DNA from: Cyathus striatus
Lineage: Eukaryota; Basidiomycota; Agaricomycetes; Agaricales; Nidulariaceae
DNA length: 64,000 nucleotides
Direction: 5' to 3'
Assembly: GCA_025738555.1 (NCBI GenBank)
Contig: JAOVFP010000017.1
Location: forward strand, 2,914,001-2,978,000
The translations under genes were made by a program, and so were the position numbers. Below are positions 34,601 through 45,792 of this stretch, piece by piece; the first letter of the stretch is position 1, and each line of letters begins with the position of its first letter. The notes beneath the pieces were generated by a model. The model made no database searches. It was given only the letters and a program-made list of their open reading frames with translations, and was not told the origin of the DNA.

Positions 34601-35761
34601 AATCTTGAAGTGCCGAATGTATCTATGGGTTTGGAATGTAACACACTGTGAAGGGTGCCAAATTGATTATGTTAGTACAGTAGTCTGCTGACCTCATCCA
34701 AGACAAAACAATAAAGTAGAAGACTGTGATCTGGCACTTACATCTTAACAGTCTAAATCATAACTTAACTCAATACAGATTGAAGTCTCAAAGGGAATTT
34801 GTAACAAGTATCATGACTTTTATAATTGGTTTGCTTAATGTGAGTAGCAGCATTGACAGTGTGTGGACACAAATCAAAAAGCAAATGCATGTGGCTCCCA
34901 GACACCATACTGTTGTAGCTTATTGCACACTTATGGACACATGGTACTCATCATGAGATTTATTATTGTCTACAGATCTCTCCCCAGATGAAACAATAAA
35001 GAGGAAGACAGCATAGGTGGCATATTCATTAGGTAAGTGTCAATTCAGCATTGTCATTAACCACTATTATTTTCATTATCAGTGTCTTGAGTTCAGTGTC
35101 ATATACAGTACTAGTAATCCCTTTGTATATACTATTATTCCCTATTCCATTTTCCATTGTGAGAGTATGAGACTTAGTACAGATTTTCATTGGCCTTCAG
35201 GCATTGCTTTAGTCTTTCAGTGTACACATTTTGTAATGTCTTGCACTAGTACTTACATTTGGACACATGTAGAAATGAATCGAATCTTGCAGAGCATTGA
35301 ATATACTTAAATATTTATTGCATGCTCATTGGACATGCTGATGTAACACTGAGTGACTTGTCAGAGGATACCTCAGTGTGTGCTAGATCTTCCCAGTGAG
35401 AAAACAACATATTTTCATTATATTTTCCATGTTGGGAAACTCACTACCAAAACAGAAACTTTTCACATCACCAAATCATTGTATTTCTGTCACATTTTGA
35501 TGCCTCGCTAAACAATAAGAGTACCCAGATCCAAATTTAGTACACAATTTTGTGTTTGACACAGATTTTGACTGGCTAACAATCAAAACAAAAGGTTACG
35601 TTTTCATTTCCATTAAATATATATATAATGTTACATGTGTGTTTTATTTGGCCATGAACAATAAGCATAAGTTTGCAGAAAGCTAAATGTTTCAGCAAAA
35701 TGCAAACATGTTGCAACTGATTTTGCAACCATTTTGCATACTAGAAAAATTCCCATGCCAG
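31644..35761. repeat. Inverted-repeat pair, arms of about 270 bp, enclosing 3.6 kb
   Basis: The left arm (about 31,644-31,911) and right arm (about 35,495-35,761) are inverted and roughly 70-80 percent alike by eye. Shared blocks include GTTGCAACATGTTTGCATTT and GGTACTCTTATTGTTTAGC. The enclosed DNA is AT-rich and CpG-poor. It holds a small hairpin (GCTCAGGGTCA / TGACCCTGAGC at 32,857-32,891), a duplicated segment around CAAAACAATAAAG (34,700 and 34,985), and no gene I can support. It may be a foldback-type element or a segmental inverted duplication. Confidence 0.5.
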
Positions 35762-37498
35762 CAGTGACAGTGACCAGAGAGCAAGTAGATCTGGTTCTAA
35801 AGCCAGTGCAAGTGCATCAGCTACACATGATAAAGGAGTGAAACAGATTAAGAATAAGGCCAAAAAGTGTGTAACATTTAGATCCCTATTTGAGCTATTA
35901 TATCTAAAAAAGTTGAATATAAAGGAAAACCTCAGTGAATAGACTCCAAGATGATCAGAATGCTGAAAATCCAAACCAATTTACCCTGTAACTCTTGTTT
36001 TTACTATTTCTTCATTATATTTTAATTTTTTTATAGAGTAGAGCAAGTTCTTATTGAGGAGAACACTTCAATTGCCCCCCCTCCTCATTTTTCTTCAAAA
36101 GATTCCACTCAAGTTCCAATGGGAGAGATTAATGACACACTTAATGAGGATGAATTTCTAATGCCACTGGGATCTCAATTGGAAACTATGGATCTCAACC
36201 CTATAAGTACTGTTGATAGCTCTGATAAACCTCAGGAAGATTCTGAAAATTCTGTGGAGAGTGCTACTGATAACTCTGATAAGTCTCTGGAAGATTCTGA
36301 AATTTCTATGGAGAGTGCTAGTGATATTTCTGATAAGTTTCAAGAAGAGAATATTGATAATGATAAATCTGAACATCAAGATTCTCATGATTCTAGTAAA
36401 GATACAGAGTCAGATATTGAAAATGAGCCTATGATCATTGATACAGACATTACTCCAAAGAAAGGAGCTTCTGTTCTAAAGTGTGGTCAAGCTCCATCTA
36501 GTCCAACTAGTGCTCACTACTCTATAAGTAAAATTTCTAAGTGCTCTGAGTCACACAGCTCAGCAACATCTTCTCTTAGTAAGGATGATCTTCAAGGGGC
36601 ATCATACATAACAGGTGGATTTTCTCATGGAAGAGCAACTGGAAATATATTTAATTATGGAGATGAGGAAGATGGTAATGTAGTAGTTATAGTTATGAGA
36701 TTTTGGTAGCTAATATATCCATATGCATAGATTCATCCATCATGCCTCCAGATAATGTTAAAGGAGAAATTCACCTGTTTCTCAAGTCTGAAGCACAGAA
36801 ACCTGCTTTTATTATAACAGATCAAGAGCCATCATTTGATCTTCAAGAAGTGCTGGAGCATGTAAGTGAAGTTTATTCACCTGTTGCAAGTATGTTATTT
36901 GTGATTTTTATAATCTGAATATTTTCTAATAATTTAAACAGAGAAAAACTCTAGGATATCCTTGCATGAGAATGGAAACTGGAATATTAAGGGCTGCTAT
37001 ATGAAGATTATGGAGAAAAAGATCCAAAGTGCCAAATGGCAAATGAATGATAAGAATAATTATTTTCTTGAAATATTAGCAGATGGTGCTGATAACAATG
37101 AAACTTCAACAACAAAAGCACCATCTGGATCTTCTACTGATAATGAAGTTGTGAAAAATTTGATTATTTCCCACTTCAATATCCCTGAGCATTTGGTTAA
37201 AAGTAAGGGAAAAGAAGACATTCATACTGTGTATGAAAAGTATGAGATGATTGAGGATATATGGGAAAACAAGAAATCATCTATCAGCATTATTCAAGCA
37301 TCTGCTAAAGCTGATGTTGATAAGAAAGTCCTCATTAGTGTTTTTATGTCACCTTCCACATATTACACTTATCCATACAAAGTTTTTCCCCTCCTTAAAT
37401 ACCATCCAAAAATGCTATCTTGGATGAAAAATGAGGGTGGTGTTGATAAGAAAAGTGTCTGGGGATCTCAGAAGCCAGGATTTTCATCATTATTGTAG
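35735..37498 (+). CDS. Unrecognised accessory gene of the composite element
   Basis: Several exon-like frames with consistent splice signals follow one another. A Ser/Ala-rich piece is at about 35,752-35,865. After an intron, a piece at about 36,046-36,706 contains EQVLIEENTS and acidic Ser/Asp repeats (SDKPQEDSENSVESA, SDKSLEDSEISMESA, SDKFQEEN). A third piece at about 36,703-36,890 contains DNVKGEIHLFLKSEAQKP. The last, about 36,943-37,498, contains WNIKGCYMKIMEKKIQSAKW and MSPSTYYTYPYKVFPLLKYHP and ends in TAG. The acidic Ser-rich half followed by a folded-looking half resembles a regulator or scaffold, but no family is recognised. It has fewer stop codons than its neighbours, and its codons are AT-rich. 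Confidence 0.45.
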
Positions 37499-38149
37499 AG
37501 CAGGCATTTTGCCTGCACTACAAAACCTTGTATTTTATGAGCTGCATTTGCCTGTGTCACATGACTGTTATCTCCAGATACAACCACTATTAGATCTAGC
37601 CATGCATGCATCAATGTGTTATTCATGTTTTCTCTTTCCCCTCTCACTCGCCCTCTCCTGCTAGTTCCCTCCAACACCAACACTCCCATATTTCCCTGAA
37701 TGCCACAATTATGCATCAGGAACTCAAGACCGTTAGTATTGTGGGCTACCAAGAGTCACTGAATACCACAACCCATCCTACCAACAGCTATATCATAGTC
37801 TCTAGTCCCTTTGCCTCAAGTTTTATTCTAAGAAAGTTTCATCTAATTCATTGCTACAGTTTATGTTTCAAGCTTTACCATTTCTTTGCAATAATCTATG
37901 ATTCACAACACATTAATTTCTGTCTTGTCAACTATTCCCTGTTAAGTAGTCTCTTTATTTTAATTTTCTATAAAACCTGTGTATCTACTTCCAACCAACT
38001 CAGTGAATTTTCCCTTCTCATGATCAAGCTCTGAGTCTCTGTTTCTGTCTCCAGGTTGTTGTCAGCAGTCTCAGCTTCCATTTCACCATTTCATTTTCAA
38101 GAATCTGTCAAATCTTCATGTCAAATCTTCATTTCAAAGTTCCTCTTGC
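37499..38149. other. Spacer between accessory reading frames
   Basis: AT- and C-rich DNA with no supported frame. It may be a long intron or a 3' region of the accessory gene. The ORF at 37,606-38,034 has no domain-like sequence. Confidence 0.3.
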
Positions 38150-38255
38150 TTGTTACATTCTCATCGACCTCACATCATTACTAACTACACTCTCAGACAC
38201 CTTAGGACTCCTTGGTCAAACAGACATTCAGCAACTCACATAGTATTTCTTTGTT

Positions 38256-38536
38256 TAGGTCTCAAGGTACTCCTTACCCTTACATTATATGATATTTTAA
38301 AAGGCAAAGAAGCAGCAGCTGAAGAATATAGGAAAGAACAAAGTAAGGGGAAGGGGAAGGGGAAGGGGAAGGGGAAGGGGAAGGGGAAGGGGAAGGAAAG
38401 AGAAGAGAGTGAGATTGACAGTGATAATGAGGAGGTGAAGGATAAATATCAGGAAGACAGAATGAGTGAAAGGAAAGGAAAGGAAAAGAGTAAGAAGTCA
38501 CACAGAAAGGACAAGGGGAAGTCCAAGAAATTGTAA
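38256..38536 (+). CDS. Lys/Gly/Glu-rich terminal reading frame
   Basis: After an acceptor-like TTTGTTTAG the frame reads LKVLLTLTLYDILKGKEAAAEEY, then a KGKGKG array of eight units encoded by a perfect AAGGGG hexamer repeat (38,345-38,394). A charged tail with SERKGKEKSKKSHRKDKGKSKK ends in TAA at 38,536. It may be the last exon of the accessory gene or a separate relic. The basic tail suggests nucleic-acid binding or a nuclear signal. The family is not recognised. Confidence 0.35.
38345..38394 (+). repeat. Hexamer microsatellite (AAGGGG)8
   Basis: About eight tandem AAGGGG units lie within the KGKGKG-coding part of the frame above. Confidence 0.85.
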
Positions 38537-38609
38537 GAATTTTGCTATTACTTGCTTTCAATAGCCAAGTTTTTTTTTTCTTTTTTCTTTTTTCTCTCTG
38601 CAGATTGGA

Positions 38610-39030
38610 ATATTTCAACAGTATTTCAATTCATATATAGTAATTGGCTTTCAACAGCCAATTGCTTTTGTACTTCTTTATTTTATGTAAAGTTGGGAAT
38701 ACTTCAACAATATTTTCAACTTCATGTACAATTGTTTTCAATAACTGAATGTTTCTGCTATCTTTTATTTTATGTAGAGTTGGAATACTTCAACAGTATT
38801 TTCAGCTTCATATACAATTATTTGCTTTCAGTAGCTAAATGGTTCTGCTATCCTTTATTTTATATAGAGTTGGAATACTTCAACAGTATTTTCAACTTCA
38901 TGTACATTTATTTGCTTTCAACAGCAAAATGTTTTTGCTATTCTTTGTAGAGTTGAAATACTTCAACAGTATTTTTAACTTCATGTATGTACAATTATTG
39001 GCTTTCAACAGCTATATGAATATTGTTGTG
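38610..39030 (+). repeat. Tandem repeat of about 90 bp, about five units
   Basis: The unit contains TTTATTTTATGTAGAGTTGG, then AATACTTCAACAGTATTTTC, then AACTTCATGTACAATTATTT, then GCTTTCAACAGC. Each unit carries a pyrimidine tract plus TAG that looks like a 3' splice site. It lies directly upstream of the KDZ transposase frame. Confidence 0.75.
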
Positions 39031-39096
39031 ATTCTGTTAAATGTGTGAACAATTTTCTAATAAAACTTTCACCCTGTTTTCTATAGCTCAACATAC

Positions 39097-41434
39097 TTGC
39101 TGTATTTAAAAATATGGACAATATGTATTCTATTGACCTTCATACCTCAAGTAAATGCAGCTCAATCTGAAGACCCATTTCCAAATATTCCTTTCAAGCT
39201 GTTTGCTGAATTTATTAATCTCAATTTCAGCTCAGATATTACTTTGGCAACTGTGTTAACAATTCTGTCCTCATTGCTGAATAACACTGATATTCTTAAC
39301 CTTCATGCATGAGCAAAAAATTCTGTACATGAAGATGAATATTCTGTAACTGCTAATGGATGGATTAAAGCACTTGCTACTGGTATACAAACTTGTTTAG
39401 ATGCACAAATTAACTCTGCAGAAATGGAAGATACACAATTATTTCATTCATATGAAAGGCCAAAAAATTTAGGTTCATCAAAAATATCTGTAATTTCTAA
39501 AAAGCTAGATAGATTATTGTCTATATTGGACTTAGATCCATATGAAAGAAAAGGAGAAAATTTGCAACCTTTGAAACCTGTTTCTACTAGTGAAATTGAG
39601 CCAGTACTGCTTGTTGGTCCTGCTTGCATCACTTGTTCAACACCTGAAAAAGCTTGTATTGGAAGGGTATTGCATATCAACACTTGTCAGCATGATAGAA
39701 CAAAAGTTACACTTATAAAGGGAATTAAAATATATGAAAATGCTCAGATTGTATCTGGGTTTTGCACAAAATGTGAAGCTATATATTATGCAGATCATAA
39801 AAGTCTTGCCACTTCTTCCAACTCTGAAGCTTCACAACATAATCCAGATGTTAGTCCTAAAGATTGCATGATTTTCAATAAAGCAAAATATATTATAATT
39901 GGAAAAAGTATCTGGGCTGATAGATTATTTACCAATATGGTTGTCAACTCTGTATATCATTTTCATGCATCAACTGCTGCATATACAGAGTTCTGGAATT
40001 ATACATTTTCAGTAGGTGATGAAAATGAGTACCCACCTATTTCAAGGCAGCAGATATGGAAAGCCTTCATACATGAAACAACTAGACAGATATCTGTTTC
40101 AATGAATAAAACTCTAGTAATGCCTGACAATTTATTAATACAGCAAATAGCTAAAGAGGCATATTTGAAGTTGGGACAAGAAGGTATTATTGGAGATGCT
40201 TTGAATCATTCATGTAAAGAATGCACACATGATTATAAGGCAACAGCTGATCATATTAATACTGATGACAATGCTGCAGTAGTTGGAATAGATGAAAATT
40301 GCACTGTACCAATATTACAAGAAGATGCTGAAAATATGGAATATGCAAATATGATTGATAATGCAATTGAAACAGATCATGTTCCAGAACCAAAAGTTAA
40401 AATGATAGTAGTTGATGGCATTGCTATGGGGCCAAATCACTGTGCCTATCAGAATTGTTCTGAGAAATTAGCAAATGCAAAAACAGGAGTATTTTGTCTA
40501 AGACATGAAAGTCAACATGAAGGATTATGCTGAATGAAAAATTGTTACAATATTAAAGAACAAAATTCTCAAACATGTGTAAATCACAGACAAAACTGGT
40601 ACAATTATATTATTAGATTTGGACAACAATCTGTACTTGGCATTCAAAGAATTATCCAAAGAACTGAAGAAGAAGGTACACCATCATGGACACAACAATT
40701 GAGAAGAATCAATCCACCACATGACCAGCCAAATCATGAGCCACAGGAACCAGATAATTACTTTGTAGCTCCTCATTTCTATTGTGTTGAAACAATTTGT
40801 GCACCATGTGGGGTTGTTATTGCATGGACAAAATTTGCAAAGTCAGAAGGTGCCCATCAAATTGTGGAGTTTCTGGAAAAAATATATCCAACACAAGAAA
40901 CTAGACCAAGCTATGTATGTATTGATGAAGCATGTGTAGTCCTGAAATTTTTAATCAACTCCCATAATTGGAATATTTGGAAAACCTCAACAAGATTTGT
41001 TGTAGATTCTTTTCACTATATTAATCACAGAGTGACAGATTATCTATGTCACACTTACTGCAATCCTGGTCCCTTGAATGGATCAGCACCAAATTTAGTT
41101 GTTGTTGAAAGAGATATATAGGGTAATGAGCATTATAAACAAGCATTTAACACTCAGGTATGTTTAATATAGTCTCATTTACAACTTATAAATATTTTTC
41201 ACATAGGCATGTGAGCAACTAAATGCTTGGTTAGGGGGCTTCCAAAGTATACTTAATAGAATGACTGTGGATAACTTCAACTGGACATTGCATGCAATGC
41301 TTTTTATTCATACCCAAAGAGTTATTCAAAAACAAAACAAAAAACAAAATCAACAAATGCAAACACAGCCAGAACAACAGGCAGATGAGGATGGAATTGA
41401 GGAAGATGGGGTTAAAATTAATAGAGTTTATTAG
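39097..41434 (+). pseudogene. KDZ-type transposase protein with CxC5 and CxC6 cysteine clusters, decayed
   Basis: One frame runs through 39,097-41,157 and, after a 49-nt intron (41,158-41,206), to TAG at 41,432-41,434. A first cysteine cluster (ACITCSTPEKACIG ... NTCQHD ... GFCTKCEAIYY) fits CxC5. A second (HCAYQNCSEK ... GVFCLRHESQHEGLC ... CVNHRQ) fits CxC6. Nuclease-like parts follow: APCGVVIAWTKFAKSEGA, YVCIDEACVVLKFL and FVVDSFHYINHRVTDYLCH. After the intron ACEQLNAWLGGFQSILNRM is a signature of this family. CxC clusters are known companions of Kyakuja-Dileera-Zisupton (KDZ) transposases in basidiomycetes. In-frame stops at 39,310 (TGA), 40,531 (TGA) and 41,119 (TAG) could each come from CGA or CAG by C-to-T change. 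The original start is uncertain. Confidence 0.78.
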
Positions 41435-41574
41435 GTTGAATGTATATGAATGTAAAAATCTGTTAGAATAAATATATAAATTTAGTGCTAAAATTTGCAA
41501 TTTCTTCTTTTAGTAAATTAAGAATCCCAGTCTCAGCAGCATCTGCCTGCCTTTATTGGATTGAGTACAGATTG

Positions 41575-41860
41575 ATTACAGGTAATGAGTATATATAACA
41601 CTAGTAGTAAGTTGATATAAAATACATATGGAGTACAGGTAGAGTACAGGTAATGAACATGTATCACATTAATATGAAGTTGATACAAAGTATAGATAGA
41701 GAACAGGTAGAGCACAGGTAATAAATATGTATCACATTAGCATGAAGTTGATATAAAGTCCAGGTAGAGTCCAGGTATAGTCCAGGTAGAGTTCAGATAG
41801 AGTTCAGAAGTCTACCTGGAGTCTACCTGAAGTCTACCTGGAAATCACATGTAGTCCACC
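41575..41860 (+). repeat. Right subterminal array of CAGGTAGAGTCCAGGTAG motifs
   Basis: Repeated AGTCCAGGTAG or AGTACAGGTAG on the plus strand change to CTACCTGGAGTCTACCTG near 41,815. The same motif family, inverted, forms the left array at 24,388-24,610. Two longer sub-repeats with TGTATCACATTA and GAAGTTGATA-A-AAAGT lie at 41,655-41,760. Confidence 0.75.
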
Positions 41861-43843
41861 TGATTTTGTGGGGAACTGCAATATACTGAATGTGCATATG
41901 GAAGATATAATTGAGTTTAGAAGTTTAGGAATCACCAACTGCATAACTTGGGGAAGAAAAGATAAAAAACAGTTGCACTGAGAGATTGGAGCTCCTACTA
42001 CAGTAAAACTGAAGCACTACATTATCTGTTATGTATTTATAATGTATGCTAGTGAATACAAGTGGATGTTACTAGTGTACAAAAATATTCTTTGACATCT
42101 TCTATATGCTTGAACTTGTACAACTTAGGGCTGCCAACCATACCATAATGGATTATGGCTGTATTATCAAAACTGTTTACAGTATGGATTTCAGCCATAA
42201 CCATACCATATGAATTTTTTTTGAGCTCTTGATGGTATAGGACAGGTGTAAATATGGCCATATACAGCTTTATGGTTAGATTTAACAGGTTGTCACTGTT
42301 TTTTGTTTGAAATCAGAACAAGACATCATGTAGTACTGAAATAAGATACTAGCATAATAGTAAATCTCAGATGATATGTTCACTTTTTCAAGATCTTCAT
42401 AAGTGAAGCACAGAATCATAGAATCTGAACTGATATAGAATCAGCTCCCATACCACTTTTCTATGACCAAATAATGCTCTGTGCCAACAGCCTCATGATT
42501 TTAATGAGTACTGCACTGACAGCACAAGACCTTTCCTATTAGGAGATAAGGCTCCAGCTGATGAGAGTCAACATGTAATAATTACCCCAGACCTATGATA
42601 TAATATACATATGTGGCAAGCTCCAATGATAAGTGCATATCAAAACACCACAATGAAATGTAGTGCAATCCAACTTATTCCCCATTCTAGCTCTTGAACT
42701 GCTGGCTTTACCATTGAACAGCAGGAGAGCCTCTCCCTCCACCAGATTATTTCACATTTGGATCAGCCAAGCAAGTCTGGGAAGTCCCCTGCACAAGTGA
42801 CCATGCTTGTCAACAGATCCCTCAGATATAGCACAGAGCAAAAACTAGAGACATGAGGTGAGAGTAAAAAATACCAAGCACCCACCCAACAACTGTAACC
42901 TGTTGCCAGAAAGTACTCTAAAAAATGGCCTTCATTTTTATGCATAGGATAAAAATCAAAGAAAGAAACAGACATCAAAGCATGCATGGCTTGAGAGACA
43001 GTTGGCCACACAAATAGTGTTCACTGTTGACAGTGGAACCTGGTACCAAAGGCATGAAGCAGTTGTCAGCATGAAGAATATGGACCCAAAGTGGAAATAC
43101 TGACACCAATCACACCAAGGACAATGGTAGTAGATACTAGATAAGACACAGCCTCAAACATCACCATTCTTGTCCCATGGAAATTGGGTGAAAGGAGGAC
43201 TGAGTGGGGAGTATGCAAGTACAGTTGAAAGTTCTACCTGTGTTGATAAATATATCATTTGATTATTTGTCTCATATTGTACTTGAGACATATGAGGTGA
43301 CATACAAGTGTGAAGAGCAAGCTACAAGAGGTTACAAGCAAGTTGGGAAAGTTGACTTGGAGAATAAATTGAACCAATCAGAGCAACCTTGGAGTATACC
43401 ATGTGACTTTATGCTCAAAGCTGTAGACAGCTATAAATGGTTGTATGGGGTGGGTACCAACAGGTGAAAACAGTCCTGTACCTGTACCATATTGAGTCTT
43501 GCTTGCACCTCATACAGTATGGTACCTGTGACTACTGTAACTATACCATAGCCATTCCGTATGGTTACAGTTAGGGCTGTACACTGTACTGTATATGGTA
43601 TATGGGCATACAAATTACGGTCACAATACGGTTACAGTATGTCTGTAACCATACCATATCTGAACAAATTTTACACCTTGAAAAAATGGTATGGTACCAT
43701 AAATGGTCATATACAGTATATATGGTCTATACAGCACTGTGAATATCTGTATATACAAGTAGAAGAGGTGAATTTAAGCCTTTAGTTCCAATTAAAAATA
43801 TTAACACTTTCCTGCACTGACATAGAGGGTGTGAAGGTGTTAC

Positions 43844-44283
43844 TTTTCTAACATCAAGATACATATAGTCTCCGCTGAAAGGCTTGCACAACGCAATGCA
43901 ACAGTATCTTGGCCCCTGGAAAACACTCTCTCGACACCAACTGAAGATTCTATATAATAATACATGCAATATCAGTGTTGGTATGAGCACTAATGAACAG
44001 TAAGAATTGTACATACCAGGAGTGGATAAGATATCCATTGTAAGGTAATAATGATTCGGAAATTGAGCTCAATGACCAAGCGGCTACACAAATTAAAGTT
44101 CTCAGGTGGCAACTTGAAATAGGCATCTAGTTCATCAACGAGATGCCCTTTTCTAGAATAGCGAGCAGTGAAATCAAATCTTGTGTTGGCAGAACTTGTA
44201 CTTGCTTGTTCAGATAATGAGGCATTGCACTGTGCAGAAGTGGCTTGATACTTTCTGGCATAAAACTGTTCAAAATGTGTATG
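43844..44283 (-). pseudogene. hAT transposase C-terminal region (dimerisation domain), relic
   Basis: On the minus strand, FTARYSRKGHLVDELDAYF then KLPPENFNLCSRL, followed after decay by SVGVERVFSRGQDTVALRC then ASLSAETICILMLEK. The latter is the conserved hAT C-terminal dimerisation block (VERVFSxGRDTxxxRRxSL). The frame is broken between them, and the 5' part is separated by the LTR insertion at 44,284. It lies inside the inner hAT element. Confidence 0.8.
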
Positions 44284-45017
44284 TGTTACATACTGATTCC
44301 CTTCCTACTGGGAAATGAATGCAAAGACACCTGGAGGGCGTGGGAGAACTATAATGGAAACCCGAAGTGAGTATGGGTATGGGAATGAGAGTGGAAGTGC
44401 AGAAGTGAACTGTGGCTTCAGCGTATGTGCTGCACTGCCTGGATATCCCTAGGGAATGGTTCTTATTTTGAGGAAGACGATATTCAACAGAGGAAGATGT
44501 TCCAGAGTATAAGAGAGGGCTTCACCACTACACTAGGCAGTGGGAGAGAAACCCGAAGGAAAACCCAGAGCAGGTTTTGGAACTTAGAAGTAGGAAGAAG
44601 TGTATGAGGTTTATATGAATACTGAAGACTACCTAGTACATTTGGAAGGCTATTTATATGTACTAGTAAGACATAGGTACGAATCCAGAGACTGAATGCT
44701 AAGTGTAAGTAAATGAAATAAAGACTGGGCAAAGAGGAGTAGTGGCGCAAATGACGTGCTCAGAATGAAAAATAAGAAACTAAACTACATTGCCCATTAA
44801 TGAAACATACAAGTGAGAATGGAAGAGAGGAGTAATGTTATAATGACGCAGTGAGGCTGTCATAAGAGAACCTAAGTATCTGGGATACCTGATAGAAAAC
44901 CTGACAGGTTCCAGGTATGTTCCCGGGTGGGAACATCAGGAAGTGTAAACCCAAAGCAGGTATGTTAGTAGGTCATGTGGGAATGTCGGCATGATGTATC
45001 CAGACATGGATATAACA
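44284..45017 (-). mobile_element. Solo LTR 3 (734 bp), reverse orientation
   Basis: The plus strand begins TGTTACATACTGATTCCC and ends GGATATAACA, with the 5-bp duplication GTATG (44,279-44,283 and 45,018-45,022). Read on the minus strand it aligns along its length with solo LTR 1, including the block TATGTGCTGCACTGCC and the tail near AACCTGACAGGTTCC. It inserted into the inner hAT, so it is the youngest of this nest. Confidence 0.88.
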
Positions 45018-45792
45018 GTATGTAGAAGTTGTTTTGCAAGCCAAGAGATAATGGAATGTACCACATAACATAAATGTGTGGGATAATATTATTCAGTTAC
45101 CTAGAAAACGTAGATGATAATACAGGAGTCACTGTGAGCAATTGCTTGAGCACCCATGACCTCCAACCAAATACAATACTTTAGGATTACTGTCGAATAC
45201 TTTGTATAATCCAATTTCAAGACTTCTTGATTGTATTATATAGCAAGAGTATACCGAATCCACCCAGAGTAAAATTGGAGACAAATCTCAGACTCCAAGT
45301 TGATGAAAACATGAAGATAAACCACGTTCATTGCTACCAAAGTCCACGTAACTGAGGTTTGAACATGCCCTTTGATGACAAAGCAGGTATAGAATGATAT
45401 CTTATCTCAATAATCCATGTGCTGACACACTTAATCTCAGATAAGAATCTTAACATACCATACACCATACCAGACTGTAATACATCCATAATGGTACAGG
45501 TACTATATGGGTGTAAACTGTACCGTAATGATACCATATTAATTTTACTTTGAAGCTCTTATGGGACGGTTACAGGACTGTATATACGGCTACTGTACAC
45601 CTGTACTATACAGGTACAGTGTACAGCCCTAGTTACAGTTGGCAGCTCTAGTACAACTTTATATAAATTACTATTGCTCTTGAGTTGATAAACTAAAATG
45701 TCCTGGGAACAGCATTGCTCAGAGATGACAGAAACACACAATTAGTACTGTATGTGGTACAAGTCATAGTTGTTACAGCTTAGTAGTAGCTA

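Larger units (their letters stand above)
24363..41888. mobile_element. Putative 17.5-kb composite element with palindromic arms and KDZ transposase
   Basis: The left end reads GAGGTTATCGTGTTCCTCC and the complement of the right end CAGTATATTGCAGTTCCCC. Both run into AATCAGGT and then into arrays of CAGGTAGAGTCCAGGTAG and its inverse (about 24,388-24,610 and 41,575-41,860). The GAG/CAG asymmetry, inverted arrays and tRNA-like module just inside the left array repeat the design of elements 1 and 2. Inside are a foldback satellite in two blocks, a DDE transposase relic that appears to interrupt the satellite, hairpins, a 270-bp inverted repeat pair, an accessory gene and a KDZ-type transposase next to the right array. 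No matching 8-bp duplication was found (TAGTGTAC left, AATGTGCA right), so the two ends may not belong to one insertion. Confidence 0.45.
43572..45631. mobile_element. Inner hAT element nested in the outer one
   Basis: The ends read TAGGGCTGTACACTGTACTG and the complement of GTACAGTGTACAGCCCTA, with the exact 8-bp duplication GTTACAGT (43,564-43,571 and 45,632-45,639). It carries a minus-strand relic of a hAT transposase with the dimerisation region, which confirms the superfamily. A solo LTR (44,284-45,017) is inserted inside. Net length without the LTR is about 1.3 kb, so most of the transposase is already deleted. Confidence 0.85.
42126..45650. mobile_element. Outer hAT element, interrupted
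   Basis: The ends read TAGGGCTGCCAACCATACC and, on the complement of the right, TAGAGCTGCCAACTGTAACC. They are flanked by the exact 8-bp duplication GTACAACT (42,118-42,125 and 45,651-45,658). The inner hAT at 43,572-45,631 sits near its right end; without it the element is about 1.46 kb. The interior has no transposase I can recognise and is probably non-autonomous. Confidence 0.83.

Noticed and set aside
35735..38536. TET/JBP dioxygenase passenger gene, as known for some KDZ elements
   Set aside because: No HxD or downstream His/Arg signature of the double-stranded beta-helix dioxygenases is visible in any of the frames.
24355..41896. 8-bp target duplication for the 17.5-kb composite
   Set aside because: The flanks TAGTGTAC and AATGTGCA do not match even allowing for C-to-T decay, so the duplication is not claimed.
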